Below, in pieces: positions 8,267 through 16,651 of a DNA stretch of 64,000 nt (positions within the stretch are counted from its first letter, which is position 1; each line of letters opens with the position of its first letter). The notes under the pieces were generated by a model that was not told the DNA's origin, made no database searches, and saw only the letters and a list, made by a program, of their open reading frames with translations. The DNA comes from CAVVAH01 sp963746175 (GTDB lineage Bacteria; Actinomycetota; Actinomycetes; JACCUZ01): NCBI GenBank assembly GCA_963746175.1, contig CAVVAH010000001.1:806001-870000 (forward strand). The letters are read 5' to 3'. The translations under genes and the position numbers were made by a program.

Positions 8267-9294
8267 TGCTCCCGCCGCTGTGGATCCGCCGCCTGGTGCT
8301 CGGGCCCGCGGTCCTCGTGCTGTCCGTGCTCGCGATCACCGGGCTGCCGGTGCTGCTGGTCGGCGGCGCGCTGCTGTCGACGTTCCTGCCAGGCCGGTGG
8401 CGCGCGTTCCGGCTGCTGTGGATGGTGCTGCTGTACCTGTTCCTCGAAGCCGTCGCGCTGCTCGCGCTCCTCGCGCTCTGGATCGGCAGCGGGTTCGGCT
8501 GGCAGATCCGGTCGCCGCGGTTCCAGCGGGCGCACTACGTGCTGGTGAAGTGGTTCCTGCAGGTGCTGTTCTGGGAGTGCCGGCGGGTGCTGCACGTCCG
8601 GGTCTCCGTCGAGGGCCCGCCACCACCGTCGTACGACGGGAAGCCGCTGCTCATCCTCAGCCGGCACGCCGGGCCGGGCGACTCGTTCCTCGTCGTGCAC
8701 GCGCTGCTCAACTGGTACGCCCGGGAGCCGCGCATCGTCCTCAAGGACACCCTGCAGTGGGACCCGGCCATCGACATCGTGCTCAACCGGCTGCCCAACC
8801 GGTTCATCCGGCCGAACCCCGGCCGCGGCTCGGACCAGGTCGTCGCCGAGGTCGGCGACCTGAGCCGCAACCTCGACGACAACGACGCGTTCGTCATCTT
8901 CCCCGAGGGCGGCAACGTCACCGGGCACAGGCGCAAGCGGGCGATCGAGCGGCTGCGGCGCAAGGGCCACATCGACGAGGCCGAGAAGGCGGAGCGGCTC
9001 AAGCACGTGATGGCGCCGAAGCCCGGCGGCGTCCTGGCGGCGCTGACCCAGGCACGCGACGCCGACGTGGTCTTCGTGGCGCACACCGGCGTCGAGCACA
9101 TGGTGACGGTGCTCGACATCTGGCGCGAGCTGCCGATGGACCGCGAGATCCAGATGCGGTGGTGGATCGTGCCGGCCGCCGAGGTGCCGGCCGGCGAGGA
9201 GGAGCGGATCGACTGGCTGTTCGCGTGGTGGGCGAGGATCGACGACTGGATCGACGAGCGCCAGGCCGACGCGGGCCTCCCCACCCCGCGCTGA
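8266..9294 (+). CDS. Membrane lysophospholipid acyltransferase family protein (PlsC-like)
   Basis: A 342-residue protein. Residues about 10-75 form two hydrophobic segments. The acyltransferase motif I is SRHAGPGDSF, which keeps the H-x4-D dyad, and motif III is VIFPEGGNVTGH, equivalent to FPEGT. A charged helix (KAERLKHVMAPKPGG) precedes the C-terminal part, with HTGVEHMV as a possible motif IV. Family members transfer acyl groups to lysophospholipids at the membrane. The gene starts on the stop of the patatin gene, supporting a shared task in phospholipid turnover. Confidence 0.8.
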   Translation: MLPPLWIRRLVLGPAVLVLSVLAITGLPVLLVGGALLSTFLPGRWRAFRLLWMVLLYLFLEAVALLALLALWIGSGFGWQIRSPRFQRAHYVLVKWFLQVLFWECRRVLHVRVSVEGPPPPSYDGKPLLILSRHAGPGDSFLVVHALLNWYAREPRIVLKDTLQWDPAIDIVLNRLPNRFIRPNPGRGSDQVVAEVGDLSRNLDDNDAFVIFPEGGNVTGHRRKRAIERLRRKGHIDEAEKAERLKHVMAPKPGGVLAALTQARDADVVFVAHTGVEHMVTVLDIWRELPMDREIQMRWWIVPAAEVPAGEEERIDWLFAWWARIDDWIDERQADAGLPTPR

Positions 9295-9322
9295 CCTCGG
9301 GCGCCACTGTCGTTCGCCGGCC

Positions 9323-9401
9323 CGTGCTTGTCGTGGCGGAAGCGTGCTTGTCGTGGCATCGACGACCCGACAAGCGCACGTTGACCACGTAAACGTGGTC
9401 A
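9323..9401. repeat. Direct repeat plus 20-bp palindrome
   Basis: CGTGCTTGTCGTGGC occurs twice (9323-9337 and 9343-9357). It is followed by a near-inverted copy, CGACAAGCGCACG (9368-9380), and by the perfect palindrome TGACCACGTAAACGTGGTCA at 9382-9401. It lies after the acyltransferase gene and before the coupled small ORF/Nudix pair. The short-spacer palindrome looks like an operator; the larger repeat may be a palindromic element. Confidence 0.6.
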
Positions 9402-9466
9402 TGCGTCGGCCGGGTACGCGGACCGGTCCGGCGCCGTGTCGCCCGCGCGCTGCCGGGTACGGACCC

Positions 9467-9646
9467 ATGGTGCCTCCCTGGTCCGCGTCGTCCGGCTGGT
9501 CGCCACGGGCGTCGGTCGAGAGAAGCCCCGGCATCCTCCGGTTCCCGCCGGGCCTCCCGACGTACGGCTCGCTGCTGGTCGACGCCGAGCGCATGCTCGA
9601 CGAGCTGGAGCGGGCCGAGGCCGTGCTGGCAGTCTCGACGCCGTGA
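9467..9646 (+). CDS. Small hypothetical ORF coupled to the Nudix gene
   Basis: I do not recognise this 59-residue ORF. The evidence for it is positional: its stop TGA (9644-9646) overlaps the GTG start of the Nudix gene (9643-9645) as GTGA, the usual coupling arrangement. Its C-terminal half, with LLVDAERMLDELERAEAVLA, would form an amphipathic helix. The start is uncertain, since ATG codons also lie at 9344 and 9401, and no strong ribosome binding site precedes 9467. It may be a remnant or a true small partner protein. Confidence 0.35.
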   Translation: MVPPWSASSGWSPRASVERSPGILRFPPGLPTYGSLLVDAERMLDELERAEAVLAVSTP

Positions 9647-10539
9647 CGGGACCGGACGGCCGCGGGGACGGCGACGGCTGGATCCAGTGCGGCCTCGGCC
9701 ACCGGCACTGGGGGCTGTTCGGCGCGGCCGGCCTGCTGCTGCACCGCCCCGGACCGGGCGGCCCGGAGGTGCTGCTGCAGCACCGGGCCACCTGGAGCCA
9801 CCACGGCGGCACGTGGGGCCTGCTCGGCGGCGCCCGGCACAGCGACGAGACGGCGGTGTCGGCGGCGCTGCGCGAGGCCGCCGAGGAGGGCGGCCTCTCC
9901 CCCGACGGACTCGAGGTCCAGGGCCGGTACGACGACGACCACGGCGGCTGGTCCTACGCGACCGTCCTCGCGGCCGGCACCGCCACGACCTCGGCACGGC
10001 CGACCGGCGGCGAGAGCATCGACGTGGCGTGGGTGGCGACGGACGCCGTCGCCCAGGAGGACCTGCACCCCGGCTTCGGCCGGTCCTGGCCGCTGCTGCG
10101 CCCGGCCCTCGGGCCGGTGACGCTGGTCGTCGACGCCGCGAACGTCGTCGGGTCCCGGCCCGACGGCTGGTGGCGGGACCGGCCCGGCGCTGCCCGGCGG
10201 CTCGTGGCGGGCTGCCAGGTGGTGGCGCGGGACGGCGTTCCGGGCGCGGACCTCCCGGAGCTGGTCGGGCGGGGGCTGCTGACGACGGCGTGGCCGCGCG
10301 TCGTGGTGGTCGTCGAGGGGGCGGCGCGCGCCGCTGCCGACGTCGACGTCTCGCCGCCGGTCTCCGTGGTCGCTGCGCCCGGCTCGGGAGACGACACGGT
10401 GGTCGGCGTCGCCGGTGACCGGCGGTCGGACGGGCCGGTGGTGGTGGTGACCGCCGATCGCGAGCTCAAGGCCCGCGTCGGCGAGGTGGGCGCGGCCGTC
10501 GTCGGCCCGCGGTGGCTCACCGACCGCCTGCCCGGCTGA
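9643..10539 (+). CDS. Nudix hydrolase with C-terminal NYN/PIN-like domain
   Basis: A 298-residue protein. The Nudix box is complete at about residues 67-89: GARHSDETAVSAALREAAEE then G-G-L, fitting G-x5-E-x7-R-E-U-x-E-E-x-G-U. Residues about 160-298 form a second domain beginning LVVDAANVVGSRPDGWWRDR and ending VVVTADRELKARVGEVG. This resembles NYN/YacP-type nuclease folds, where the first aspartate and the TADRELK segment bind metal. Nudix enzymes hydrolyse nucleoside diphosphate derivatives; pairing with a nuclease-like domain suggests a role in RNA or nucleotide clean-up, which is inference. Confidence 0.75.
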   Translation: MTGPDGRGDGDGWIQCGLGHRHWGLFGAAGLLLHRPGPGGPEVLLQHRATWSHHGGTWGLLGGARHSDETAVSAALREAAEEGGLSPDGLEVQGRYDDDHGGWSYATVLAAGTATTSARPTGGESIDVAWVATDAVAQEDLHPGFGRSWPLLRPALGPVTLVVDAANVVGSRPDGWWRDRPGAARRLVAGCQVVARDGVPGADLPELVGRGLLTTAWPRVVVVVEGAARAAADVDVSPPVSVVAAPGSGDDTVVGVAGDRRSDGPVVVVTADRELKARVGEVGAAVVGPRWLTDRLPG

Positions 10540-10552
10540 GCCGGGCAGGCGG
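10524..10552. terminator. Bidirectional hairpin terminator
   Basis: CCGCCTGCCCGGCT (10524-10537) and its exact reverse complement (10539-10552) form a 14-bp stem around a single central base. It spans the stop codon of the Nudix gene and lies just before the stop of the convergent membrane-protein gene. There is no U-tract, which is usual in high-GC actinobacteria. Confidence 0.65.
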
Positions 10553-10561
10553 CCGTGCGGG

Positions 10562-11272
10562 TCAGACGGTGGGCGCCGGCCCTGGGCCCGGGCCGTAGCC
10601 GTAGCCGTCGGGGGTGGTCTCGACGCCGCGCAGCCGGAAGTAGCCCAGCGTGAGGACCAGCGCGAGGAACGGCGAGACCAGCGTGCCGGAGACGATGCTG
10701 CCGATGAAGTCGCTGGCCGCCTGCGGGAGGGGCGACAGGATCAGGCCGAGCACGATGCTGGCCACGATGAGCAGGATGAACACCAGCACCAGGGTGCCGA
10801 ACACCTGCCACCCGTGCCCGCGCACGAGCTGCCGGCTCCGGTCGAACGACGCGAACGCGCCGACCCCCTCGAGCACGATCACCGGCACGATCAGGCACCA
10901 GATCGTGAGCAGGAACAGGCCGGGCACGATGAGCAGGACGAGGCCGATCGCGATCGCGATGCCGGCCACGATCGACGCGACGGCCACCTTGCCGACCGCC
11001 GGGCGTGCGGCCTGCAGCGTCTCGCTGAAGGACAGGTCGGCACGCCCGTCGCGGACGTCCTCGACCGCCTTGACGAGCGCGGCCTGCAGCAGGAACGCCG
11101 CGACGATGCCGACGATGCCGGCCAGCAGTGCGCCCAGCACCCCCAGCAGGCTGAGCACGACCTGGACCACGGCGGCCACGACGTAGATGACCAGGGCGAT
11201 CAGGAGCAGGTGACGGGCGTGGGCGCGGTACATCGCCCAGGCCTCGGACAGGACGCCAGCGAGTGGGTTCAC
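10562..11272 (-). CDS. Multi-pass membrane protein of unknown function
   Basis: A 236-residue protein with about five or six hydrophobic segments, for example LLLIALVIYVVAAVVQVVL, LGALLAGIVGIVAAFLLQAA and IAIAIGLVLLIVPGLFLLTI. The pattern SFDRSRQLVRGHGWQVFG in the middle is typical of bacterial membrane proteins related to the glycerophosphodiester phosphodiesterase membrane domain. The C-terminus is a Gly-Tyr-Pro tail (DGYGYGPGPGPAPTV). It acts in the cytoplasmic membrane; no catalytic motif is seen. It faces the Nudix gene across a shared hairpin. Confidence 0.6.
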   Translation of the reverse strand: MNPLAGVLSEAWAMYRAHARHLLLIALVIYVVAAVVQVVLSLLGVLGALLAGIVGIVAAFLLQAALVKAVEDVRDGRADLSFSETLQAARPAVGKVAVASIVAGIAIAIGLVLLIVPGLFLLTIWCLIVPVIVLEGVGAFASFDRSRQLVRGHGWQVFGTLVLVFILLIVASIVLGLILSPLPQAASDFIGSIVSGTLVSPFLALVLTLGYFRLRGVETTPDGYGYGPGPGPAPTV

Positions 11273-11363
11273 GCCCAGGAGGCTAGACCCCGCGCGGGTG
11301 CGGGCGCGACGGGCGCGCGGAAGCGCCCCGGTCGCAACGCTGACCGCCCGCGGGGCCGACCCG

Positions 11364-11933
11364 TCAGACCCGCCGGCCGTACTGTCCGAGCAGCTGGGTC
11401 TGCAGGTCGCTGTGCGCGGGCACCGCCACCGGCGGGTCGAACAGCCCGGGCGTGGACCCGAGCGGGTCCGGGTCCTTCTCGAGCTCGTGGTGGATCCGGC
11501 GCACCAGCTCGGGGTCCAGCCGCTCGTCCGCGCCGATCGCCCGCGCCAGGTCCCAGGCGTGCACCGCCAGGTCGCAGGTCAGCTCCCAGAGGTAGTCCCG
11601 CGCGCTGGTCTCACCGCGGGACAGCACCACGGCGTGGTCGAGCGCACGGTCAGCGTGCAGAGCCGCGGCGGCCGCCGCGGACTGCTCGTGCCAGGCGGCC
11701 ACCGGGTCGGCACCGAGGGGATCGTCGTCGAAGCGGTTCCCCGCGTCGCCCGGCCTGCCGCCGCCGAGCAGGTACGGCACCCAGCGGGCCTCGTCGACGA
11801 GGTGGCCGACGAGGGCCCGGACGTCCCAGTCACGGCACGGCGTGGCGGCCGACCACTGGTCGTCACCCACGAGAGACACGCGCGCGTCGAACTCGGCGCG
11901 CGCCTGGTCGTACTGCTCCAGCAACGTGGACAT
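11364..11933 (-). CDS. TIGR03086 family metal-binding protein (maleylpyruvate isomerase N-terminal/DinB-like)
   Basis: A 189-residue four-helix bundle protein of the mycothiol-dependent maleylpyruvate isomerase superfamily. WSAATPCRDWDVRALVGHLV gives the first metal-ligand histidine, and AVHAWDLARAIGADERLDPE gives the last; these motifs define TIGR03086. Members bind a divalent metal and are thought to carry out mycothiol-linked chemistry, though most are uncharacterised. The ATG at 11933 is preceded by a short region shared with the divergent DUF456 gene at 11990. Confidence 0.8.
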   Translation of the reverse strand: MSTLLEQYDQARAEFDARVSLVGDDQWSAATPCRDWDVRALVGHLVDEARWVPYLLGGGRPGDAGNRFDDDPLGADPVAAWHEQSAAAAAALHADRALDHAVVLSRGETSARDYLWELTCDLAVHAWDLARAIGADERLDPELVRRIHHELEKDPDPLGSTPGLFDPPVAVPAHSDLQTQLLGQYGRRV

Positions 11934-11989
11934 CGCCTCACCCTCTCAGCCCGGGCGGCACCCGCCAACTCCGTCGTTACGCTCGGTGG

Positions 11990-12475
11990 GTGTCGACGAC
12001 GGGGCAGGCGCTGGTCGGCCTGGTCATGGTCGCGGGCGTGGTCGGCGTCGTCGTCCCCGTGCTGCCGGGGCTGCTGCTGAGCTGGGCCGCCGGCCTCGTC
12101 TGGGTCTGGCAGGACGGCGGCGGGCCGGTCCGGGTCCTCGTCGGCGTGGTCCTCACCGGGCTCCTCGTCGCCGGCACCGGCGCCAAGTACCTGCTCCCCG
12201 CCCGGTCGGCGAGCGGCGCGGGAGCACCGCGGTCGACGCTCCTGGCCGGCGTCCTGGGAGCCGTCGCCGGCTTCGTCCTGATCCCGGTCGTGGGCGTCGT
12301 CGTGGGCGGCGTCGGCGCGGTGTATCTCGCCGAGCTGCAGCGGCTGCGCGACAGGGCTGCGGCGGGGCGGTCCACGTGGGCCGTGCTCAAGGCCGTCGGG
12401 ATCGGGATGCTCGTCGAGCTGGTTGCGGCGGTGCTCATGCTCGGAACGTGGCTGCTCGGGGTCTGGGTGACCTGA
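11990..12475 (+). CDS. DUF456 family membrane protein
   Basis: A 161-residue membrane protein with four hydrophobic segments and two characteristic glycine-rich turns. These are VVGVVVPVLPGLLLSWAAGL near the N-terminus and LLAGVLGAVAGFVLIPVVGV, followed by VGGVGAVYLAEL. This fits DUF456, a small transporter-like family of unknown role. TACGCT lies about 7 bases upstream of the GTG start, suggesting a leaderless transcript. It is divergent from the TIGR03086 gene. Confidence 0.75.
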   Translation: MSTTGQALVGLVMVAGVVGVVVPVLPGLLLSWAAGLVWVWQDGGGPVRVLVGVVLTGLLVAGTGAKYLLPARSASGAGAPRSTLLAGVLGAVAGFVLIPVVGVVVGGVGAVYLAELQRLRDRAAAGRSTWAVLKAVGIGMLVELVAAVLMLGTWLLGVWVT

Positions 12476-12535
12476 CGCCGGGCGGCGCGGGGGGCCGGCG
12501 TCGACGCGGCCGCCGTACGGGGTCATGCTCATGGT

Positions 12536-12964
12536 GTGGGAGTCCTGCGGCACCCGTACCTGCGGCCGACAGCCGGGGCGACCGGCTACGTCCTGGCGGT
12601 CGCGGCCGCGGCGACCGCCGGGTTCGCCACCGGGTCGCCCGTGCCGATACTGATTGCCGCGGCGGCGAGCCTGCCGGCCAGCCTGCTGTCGATGCCGATG
12701 TTCTATCTCGCGTACGGCCTGCTGGCGCTCGTCCCCGGCGCCAACCCGTCGTCCGCGTCAGGATCGGGCTCGTCGTCGACGGCGGACGGTGTGGTCACCT
12801 CGCACACCACCGGCGACCCCGCCGCCTGGTTCAACGCCACCACGCACGTCGCCGGCGTCCTGCTGCTGGCCGCCGGGGCGGTCGTGGACGTCGTGCTGGT
12901 GCGGAGCCTGGTGGCCAGCCGTCGCCGTCGCGGCACGCCGCGACCGGTGGATCAGTCGGCGTAG
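12536..12964 (+). CDS. Small membrane protein of unknown function
   Basis: A 142-residue protein. It has hydrophobic segments at about residues 15-65 and 110-128, a Ser/Gly-rich stretch (SASGSGSSST) between them and a basic C-terminal tail. I recognise no family. Its last 13 bases overlap the 3' end of pyk on the opposite strand, so the two genes are convergent and share a termination region. Confidence 0.5.
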   Translation: MGVLRHPYLRPTAGATGYVLAVAAAATAGFATGSPVPILIAAAASLPASLLSMPMFYLAYGLLALVPGANPSSASGSGSSSTADGVVTSHTTGDPAAWFNATTHVAGVLLLAAGAVVDVVLVRSLVASRRRRGTPRPVDQSA

Positions 12965-14394
12965 GCCTCCGAGACGCCGCCGGTGGCGTCGCCGATGCGG
13001 TGCACGCGCATCGCGTTCGTCGAGCCGGGGATGCCGGGCGGGCTGCCGGCCACGATCACGACGAGGTCACCCTTGGCCACCCGGCCGGCGCCCAGCAGGG
13101 CCTGGTCGACCTGACGGACCATGTCGTCGGTGTGCTTGACGTACGGCGTGAGGAACGTCTCGACGCCCCACAGCAGCGCCAGCTGGCTGCGCACCGCCTG
13201 CTCGGGGGTGAACGCGAGCAGCGGGATCGAGGACCGCAGTCGGGACAGCCGCCGGGCCGAGTCACCGCTCTGCGTGAACGCCACGAGGAAGCGCGCGCCG
13301 AGCAGCTCGCCGACGTCGGCCGCGGCGCGGGTGATGGCACCGCCCTTGGTCCGCGGCAGCCCGCTGAGGGGAGGGATCGAGCCGAGGGCGTTCTCCTCCA
13401 TCTTCACGATGATCCGCGACATCGTCTGGACCGCCACGATGGGGAACTTCCCGACGCTGGTCTCCCCCGACAGCATCAGCGCGTCGGCGCCGTCGAGGAC
13501 CGCGTTCGCCACGTCCGAGGCCTCGGCGCGGGTGGGCCGGGACGTCTCGATCATCGACTCGAGCATCTGGGTCGCGACGATGACCGGCTTGGCGGCCCGT
13601 CGTGCCAGCGTGATCGCCTGGGTCTGGACCAGCGGGACGTCCTCGAGCGGCAGCTCCACGCCGAGGTCGCCGCGGGCGACCATGATGCCGTCGAACGCCT
13701 CGACGATCTCGGCCAGGTTGTCGACCGCCTGCGGCTTCTCGATCTTGGCCAGCACCGGGAGGCGGACGCCCTCCTCGTCCATGATCGCGCGCACGTCCTT
13801 GACGTCGTCGGCGGTGCGGACGAACGACAGCGCGATGAGGTCGGCCCGCAGGTGCAGGGCCCACCGCAGGTCCTCCTTGTCCTTCTCGGACAGCGCGGGG
13901 ACGCTCACTGCGACTCCGGGCAGGTTGATCCCCTTGTTGTTGGAGACCCGGCCGCCCTCGACGACCTTGGTCACCACCCGGGGGCCGTCGACCCGGACGC
14001 ACTCCAGGGCGACCTTGCCGTCGTCGATGAGCAGCCGGTCCCCCGGCCTCACGTCGCCCGGCAGCCCGTCGTACGTCGTCCCGACCACGTGCTCGTCGCC
14101 GGGGACATCCTCGGTGGTGATGGTGAACTCGGCGCCGTCAGCCAGCTCGACCGGCCCGGACGCGAACGTCCCTACCCGGATCTTGGGGCCTTGCAGGTCG
14201 ACCAGCACGGCCACGCCGCGACCGGTCTGGTCCGAGGCGCGGCGGACCCGCAGGTAGACCTGCTCGTGGTCGGCGTACGTGCCGTGCGACAGGTTCAGCC
14301 GGGCGACGTCCATGCCGGCGTCGACGAGGGCGCGGATCTGCGCGTCGCTCGAGACGGCAGGACCGAGGGTGCAGACGATCTTGGCGCGACGCAC
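12952..14394 (-). CDS. pyk: Pyruvate kinase
   Basis: A 480-residue enzyme that converts phosphoenolpyruvate and ADP to pyruvate and ATP in glycolysis. The N-terminus RRAKIVCTLGPA and MDVARLNLSHG are the standard substrate-binding start. The active-site strand VLAKIEKPQAVDNLAEIVEA carries the catalytic lysine, and IMVARGDLGVELP and MLSGETSVGKFP complete the barrel. The C-terminal allosteric domain (AFTQSGDSARRLSRLRS) is present. The GTG at 14394 is chosen because homologous chains begin just before RRAKIVCT; the open frame upstream to 14457 is not conserved in style. Confidence 0.95.
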   Translation of the reverse strand: MRRAKIVCTLGPAVSSDAQIRALVDAGMDVARLNLSHGTYADHEQVYLRVRRASDQTGRGVAVLVDLQGPKIRVGTFASGPVELADGAEFTITTEDVPGDEHVVGTTYDGLPGDVRPGDRLLIDDGKVALECVRVDGPRVVTKVVEGGRVSNNKGINLPGVAVSVPALSEKDKEDLRWALHLRADLIALSFVRTADDVKDVRAIMDEEGVRLPVLAKIEKPQAVDNLAEIVEAFDGIMVARGDLGVELPLEDVPLVQTQAITLARRAAKPVIVATQMLESMIETSRPTRAEASDVANAVLDGADALMLSGETSVGKFPIVAVQTMSRIIVKMEENALGSIPPLSGLPRTKGGAITRAAADVGELLGARFLVAFTQSGDSARRLSRLRSSIPLLAFTPEQAVRSQLALLWGVETFLTPYVKHTDDMVRQVDQALLGAGRVAKGDLVVIVAGSPPGIPGSTNAMRVHRIGDATGGVSEAYAD

Positions 14395-14427
14395 GTGCCG
14401 AAGCCTAGACCGGGTACCCGGGCACCC

Positions 14428-14462
14428 CGCGGGTGCGGTCCAGCCGCTGGACCGCACCCGCG
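14428..14462. terminator. 16-bp stem hairpin between the subtilase and pyk genes
   Basis: CGCGGGTGCGGTCCAG (14428-14443) and its exact reverse complement (14447-14462) flank a CCG loop. The hairpin lies downstream of the subtilase stop (14501) on the minus strand and upstream of pyk (14394). It probably ends the subtilase transcript before pyk. Confidence 0.65.
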
Positions 14463-14500
14463 AGTCTGTCGCGGACGTCAGGAAGTGAGACCTCCCGGCG

Positions 14501-16234
14501 TCAGTAGGACTTGCCTCCCGTCACCGCGGCGTAGGCGTCGACGATGCCGTTGCCGTAGAACCCGTTGAACGACGTGGTGCCCTCGCAGAGCGCGTCGAAC
14601 TCGGTCGACCGACCCTCACGGACGTAGCTCTGCAACGGCGGAGTCGGGCAGGCGTGCTCGGCCGCCGAGCCGAGGAGGATCCGCTCGACCTTGCGCGGGG
14701 CCAGGGTGAGACCGCCGAGCTTCCCGTCCCGCGTGCCGTACTGGCTCACGATCAGCGCAGCCACACCGGTGGCGTGCGGCGACGCCATCGACGTGCCCTG
14801 GAGCCAGTTGTAGTAGCCGCACCCGGTGTAGTCCGCCACGCCGGCCGGGCAGTCCTTCTGGATGCCCGCCGCCGTGCCCGCCGGTGTGATCGCGCCATTC
14901 GCGTCGACCCGACCCTGCGCCTGGAGGACGTTCACCGGGTAGGTGGACAGCACCTCGTTCTGCAGGGTCATGAACGACGGGGTGCCGAAGCCGTCCCGGA
15001 ACCAGCCGCCTGGAGCAGCCACCGAGATCTGCTCGACGCCGTAGTTGGAGTAGTCCGCCTTCGTGGTCGACGGCCCCAGTGCCGAGACGCCGATGACGTG
15101 CGGGCCCTCGACCGGCAGGTCGATGCAGGTCGCGTTGTCGATCGGCCGCGGGTGCGTCTGGCCGGGCGGGAAGTCCGGGCTGCTCGTGTCGGTGCGCGGC
15201 TTGCCGAGGTCCTCGTGGTTGTTGCCGAGTGACCCGACGAGGGTGACGCCGTGCTTGTCGGCGTAGTCGAGCGCCCTGTTGACGGTCGCGATGATCGCCC
15301 GCTGCTCGACCTGCTGCTCCGGCGTGTCCGCCGGGTTGTTCGTGCAGTTGTACAGCCACGGGTCGATGTAGAACGACATGTTGATGACGTCGAGGCCGAT
15401 GTCCGCGCCGTAGGTCAACGCGTTCACGACGGGCTCGAGGAACAGGAAGCCGCTGTCCTGGCCGCCACGGATCTCGACCAGGGTGACGTTCGGTGCGACC
15501 CCGGAGATCCCGCTCCCGTTGGCGGCTGCGCCGACCGTTCCGGCGACGTGCGTCCCGTGCCCGGAGTCGTCCCAACCCACGGGGTCCTTGCAGCCCGCGA
15601 ACTCGCACGGCCCGTCGATGAGTGTGTTGTCGGTGGCGAAGTTCCGTGACCTGGCCCAGTCGAAGTTGGGCGCGAGGTCCGGGTTCCGGGCGTCGATGCC
15701 GGAGTCGAGGATCCCGACGGTGACACCCTTGTCGCCTGCCTGCACGGTGCGAGCCGCGTCCGAGCGCACCATCCGCAGGCCCCAGAGCTGGCCGTCGAGG
15801 GGATCCATCCCGGCGGTCGAGGCGCCCTTCGCGTTCGGCGACGCGGCGGTGCCTCGATCGGTGGAGCGAGCGCCCTCGTTCTCCACCGGGTCCTTGATCG
15901 GTGCGGCCCCGGGCGTGTGCCCGATGACCTGGGCGCGTGCCGCGCCGACGACGGCGTCGTGGCCGGTCATCGCGAGGACGAAGCCGTCGCGCGGGGCGCG
16001 GACCGTGAGCAGGCCGACGTCGGAGTTGGACCGCACGACGGTTCCGCCCTCGGACTCGACCGCGTCGACGGCGGCGGCCAGGCTGGCGCCGTCGGACGCG
16101 AGGACGGTGAACTCGGTACGTGGTCCTGAGGGTGCCGTCGAGTCGGCCTGGGCGCCGACCGGCGAGCTCAGGACGCCGGTCACCAGGGCTGCAGCGGTGG
16201 CTGCGGCACCGGCGAGGAGTCTGCGGGATCGCAC
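14501..16234 (-). CDS. Secreted subtilisin-like serine protease (S8)
   Basis: A 577-residue exported protease. Residues 1-30 are a signal peptide (MRSRRLLAGA start, Ala-rich core, VGAQA cleavage region). Residues about 40-105 resemble an inhibitor-type propeptide. The catalytic triad is Asp177 (GILDSGID), His226 (SGHGTHVAG) and Ser482 (GTSMASPHATG), with the oxyanion asparagine near 338 (SLGNN). Several extra cysteines (CEFAGCKDP, CTNN, CPTPP) suggest disulfides in the secreted form. The GTG start follows AAGGAGG by 8 bases. A TGTGA-N6-TCACA palindrome lies 35 bases upstream of the start. Confidence 0.93.
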   Translation of the reverse strand: MRSRRLLAGAAATAAALVTGVLSSPVGAQADSTAPSGPRTEFTVLASDGASLAAAVDAVESEGGTVVRSNSDVGLLTVRAPRDGFVLAMTGHDAVVGAARAQVIGHTPGAAPIKDPVENEGARSTDRGTAASPNAKGASTAGMDPLDGQLWGLRMVRSDAARTVQAGDKGVTVGILDSGIDARNPDLAPNFDWARSRNFATDNTLIDGPCEFAGCKDPVGWDDSGHGTHVAGTVGAAANGSGISGVAPNVTLVEIRGGQDSGFLFLEPVVNALTYGADIGLDVINMSFYIDPWLYNCTNNPADTPEQQVEQRAIIATVNRALDYADKHGVTLVGSLGNNHEDLGKPRTDTSSPDFPPGQTHPRPIDNATCIDLPVEGPHVIGVSALGPSTTKADYSNYGVEQISVAAPGGWFRDGFGTPSFMTLQNEVLSTYPVNVLQAQGRVDANGAITPAGTAAGIQKDCPAGVADYTGCGYYNWLQGTSMASPHATGVAALIVSQYGTRDGKLGGLTLAPRKVERILLGSAAEHACPTPPLQSYVREGRSTEFDALCEGTTSFNGFYGNGIVDAYAAVTGGKSY

Positions 16235-16651
16235 TGGAGGTTCCTCCTTGCGAGGGGTTTGTCCGGTTTGTGACCCGGCTCACACTGTCCCAGCCGGGCG
16301 AGGACCGCAACCCCGCCGCGGGCTGAGCTCAGAACGGCTGGGGACGAGAGCGCCGGCTCGGCCGCCATCCCCCGCTCCCCTGGTCTCGACTGCTGAGACT
16401 CGGGCGGCCTGACGTCATCGAGTGGCGCGTTGTGCGCCGCGGAACCAGCACATCTCGGGCATCGAGCGGCCAGAACGCGCCACTCGACGAGGTGACGGCC
16501 CCACCGGTCTCAGATTCCGGGACGGCGGGGTCAGCCGCGGCCGGCGAGCAGCCCAGCACCCTCCTCCCCAACCGCTCTGAGCCGCACCCGCGACGGCCGG
16601 TCAGGAAGGCAAGGTTCTGATGCCGACCACGACGGCCGGCCAGGAGAGTCG
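16235..16651. other. Intergenic region with a long inverted repeat
   Basis: This gap between the subtilase start and the gltD stop holds the CRP-like site, a 14-bp inverted repeat (TCGAGTGGCGCGTT at 16418-16431 with its exact complement at 16474-16487, separated by 42 bases), and two copies of CGACGGCCGG followed by YCAGGA (16591 and 16630). Short open frames here have no ribosome binding site or recognisable composition. I see no gene. Confidence 0.55.
16269..16284. promoter_or_regulatory. CRP-like operator upstream of the subtilase gene
   Basis: TGTGACCCGGCTCACA is a perfect TGTGA-N6-TCACA palindrome, the CRP/FNR consensus used also by actinobacterial CRP proteins. It lies 35-50 bases upstream of the GTG, so a bound regulator would cover or abut the promoter. 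No CRP gene is in the window; a class III cyclase is present at 56745-59936. Confidence 0.55.

Noticed and set aside
11842..14568. A 908-codon plus-strand open frame across pyk
   Set aside because: It crosses several real genes on both strands, and its composition is that of an antisense shadow.
16329..16620. Short open frames between the subtilase and gltD genes
   Set aside because: They have no ribosome binding site and no recognisable composition, and they overlap the inverted repeat.
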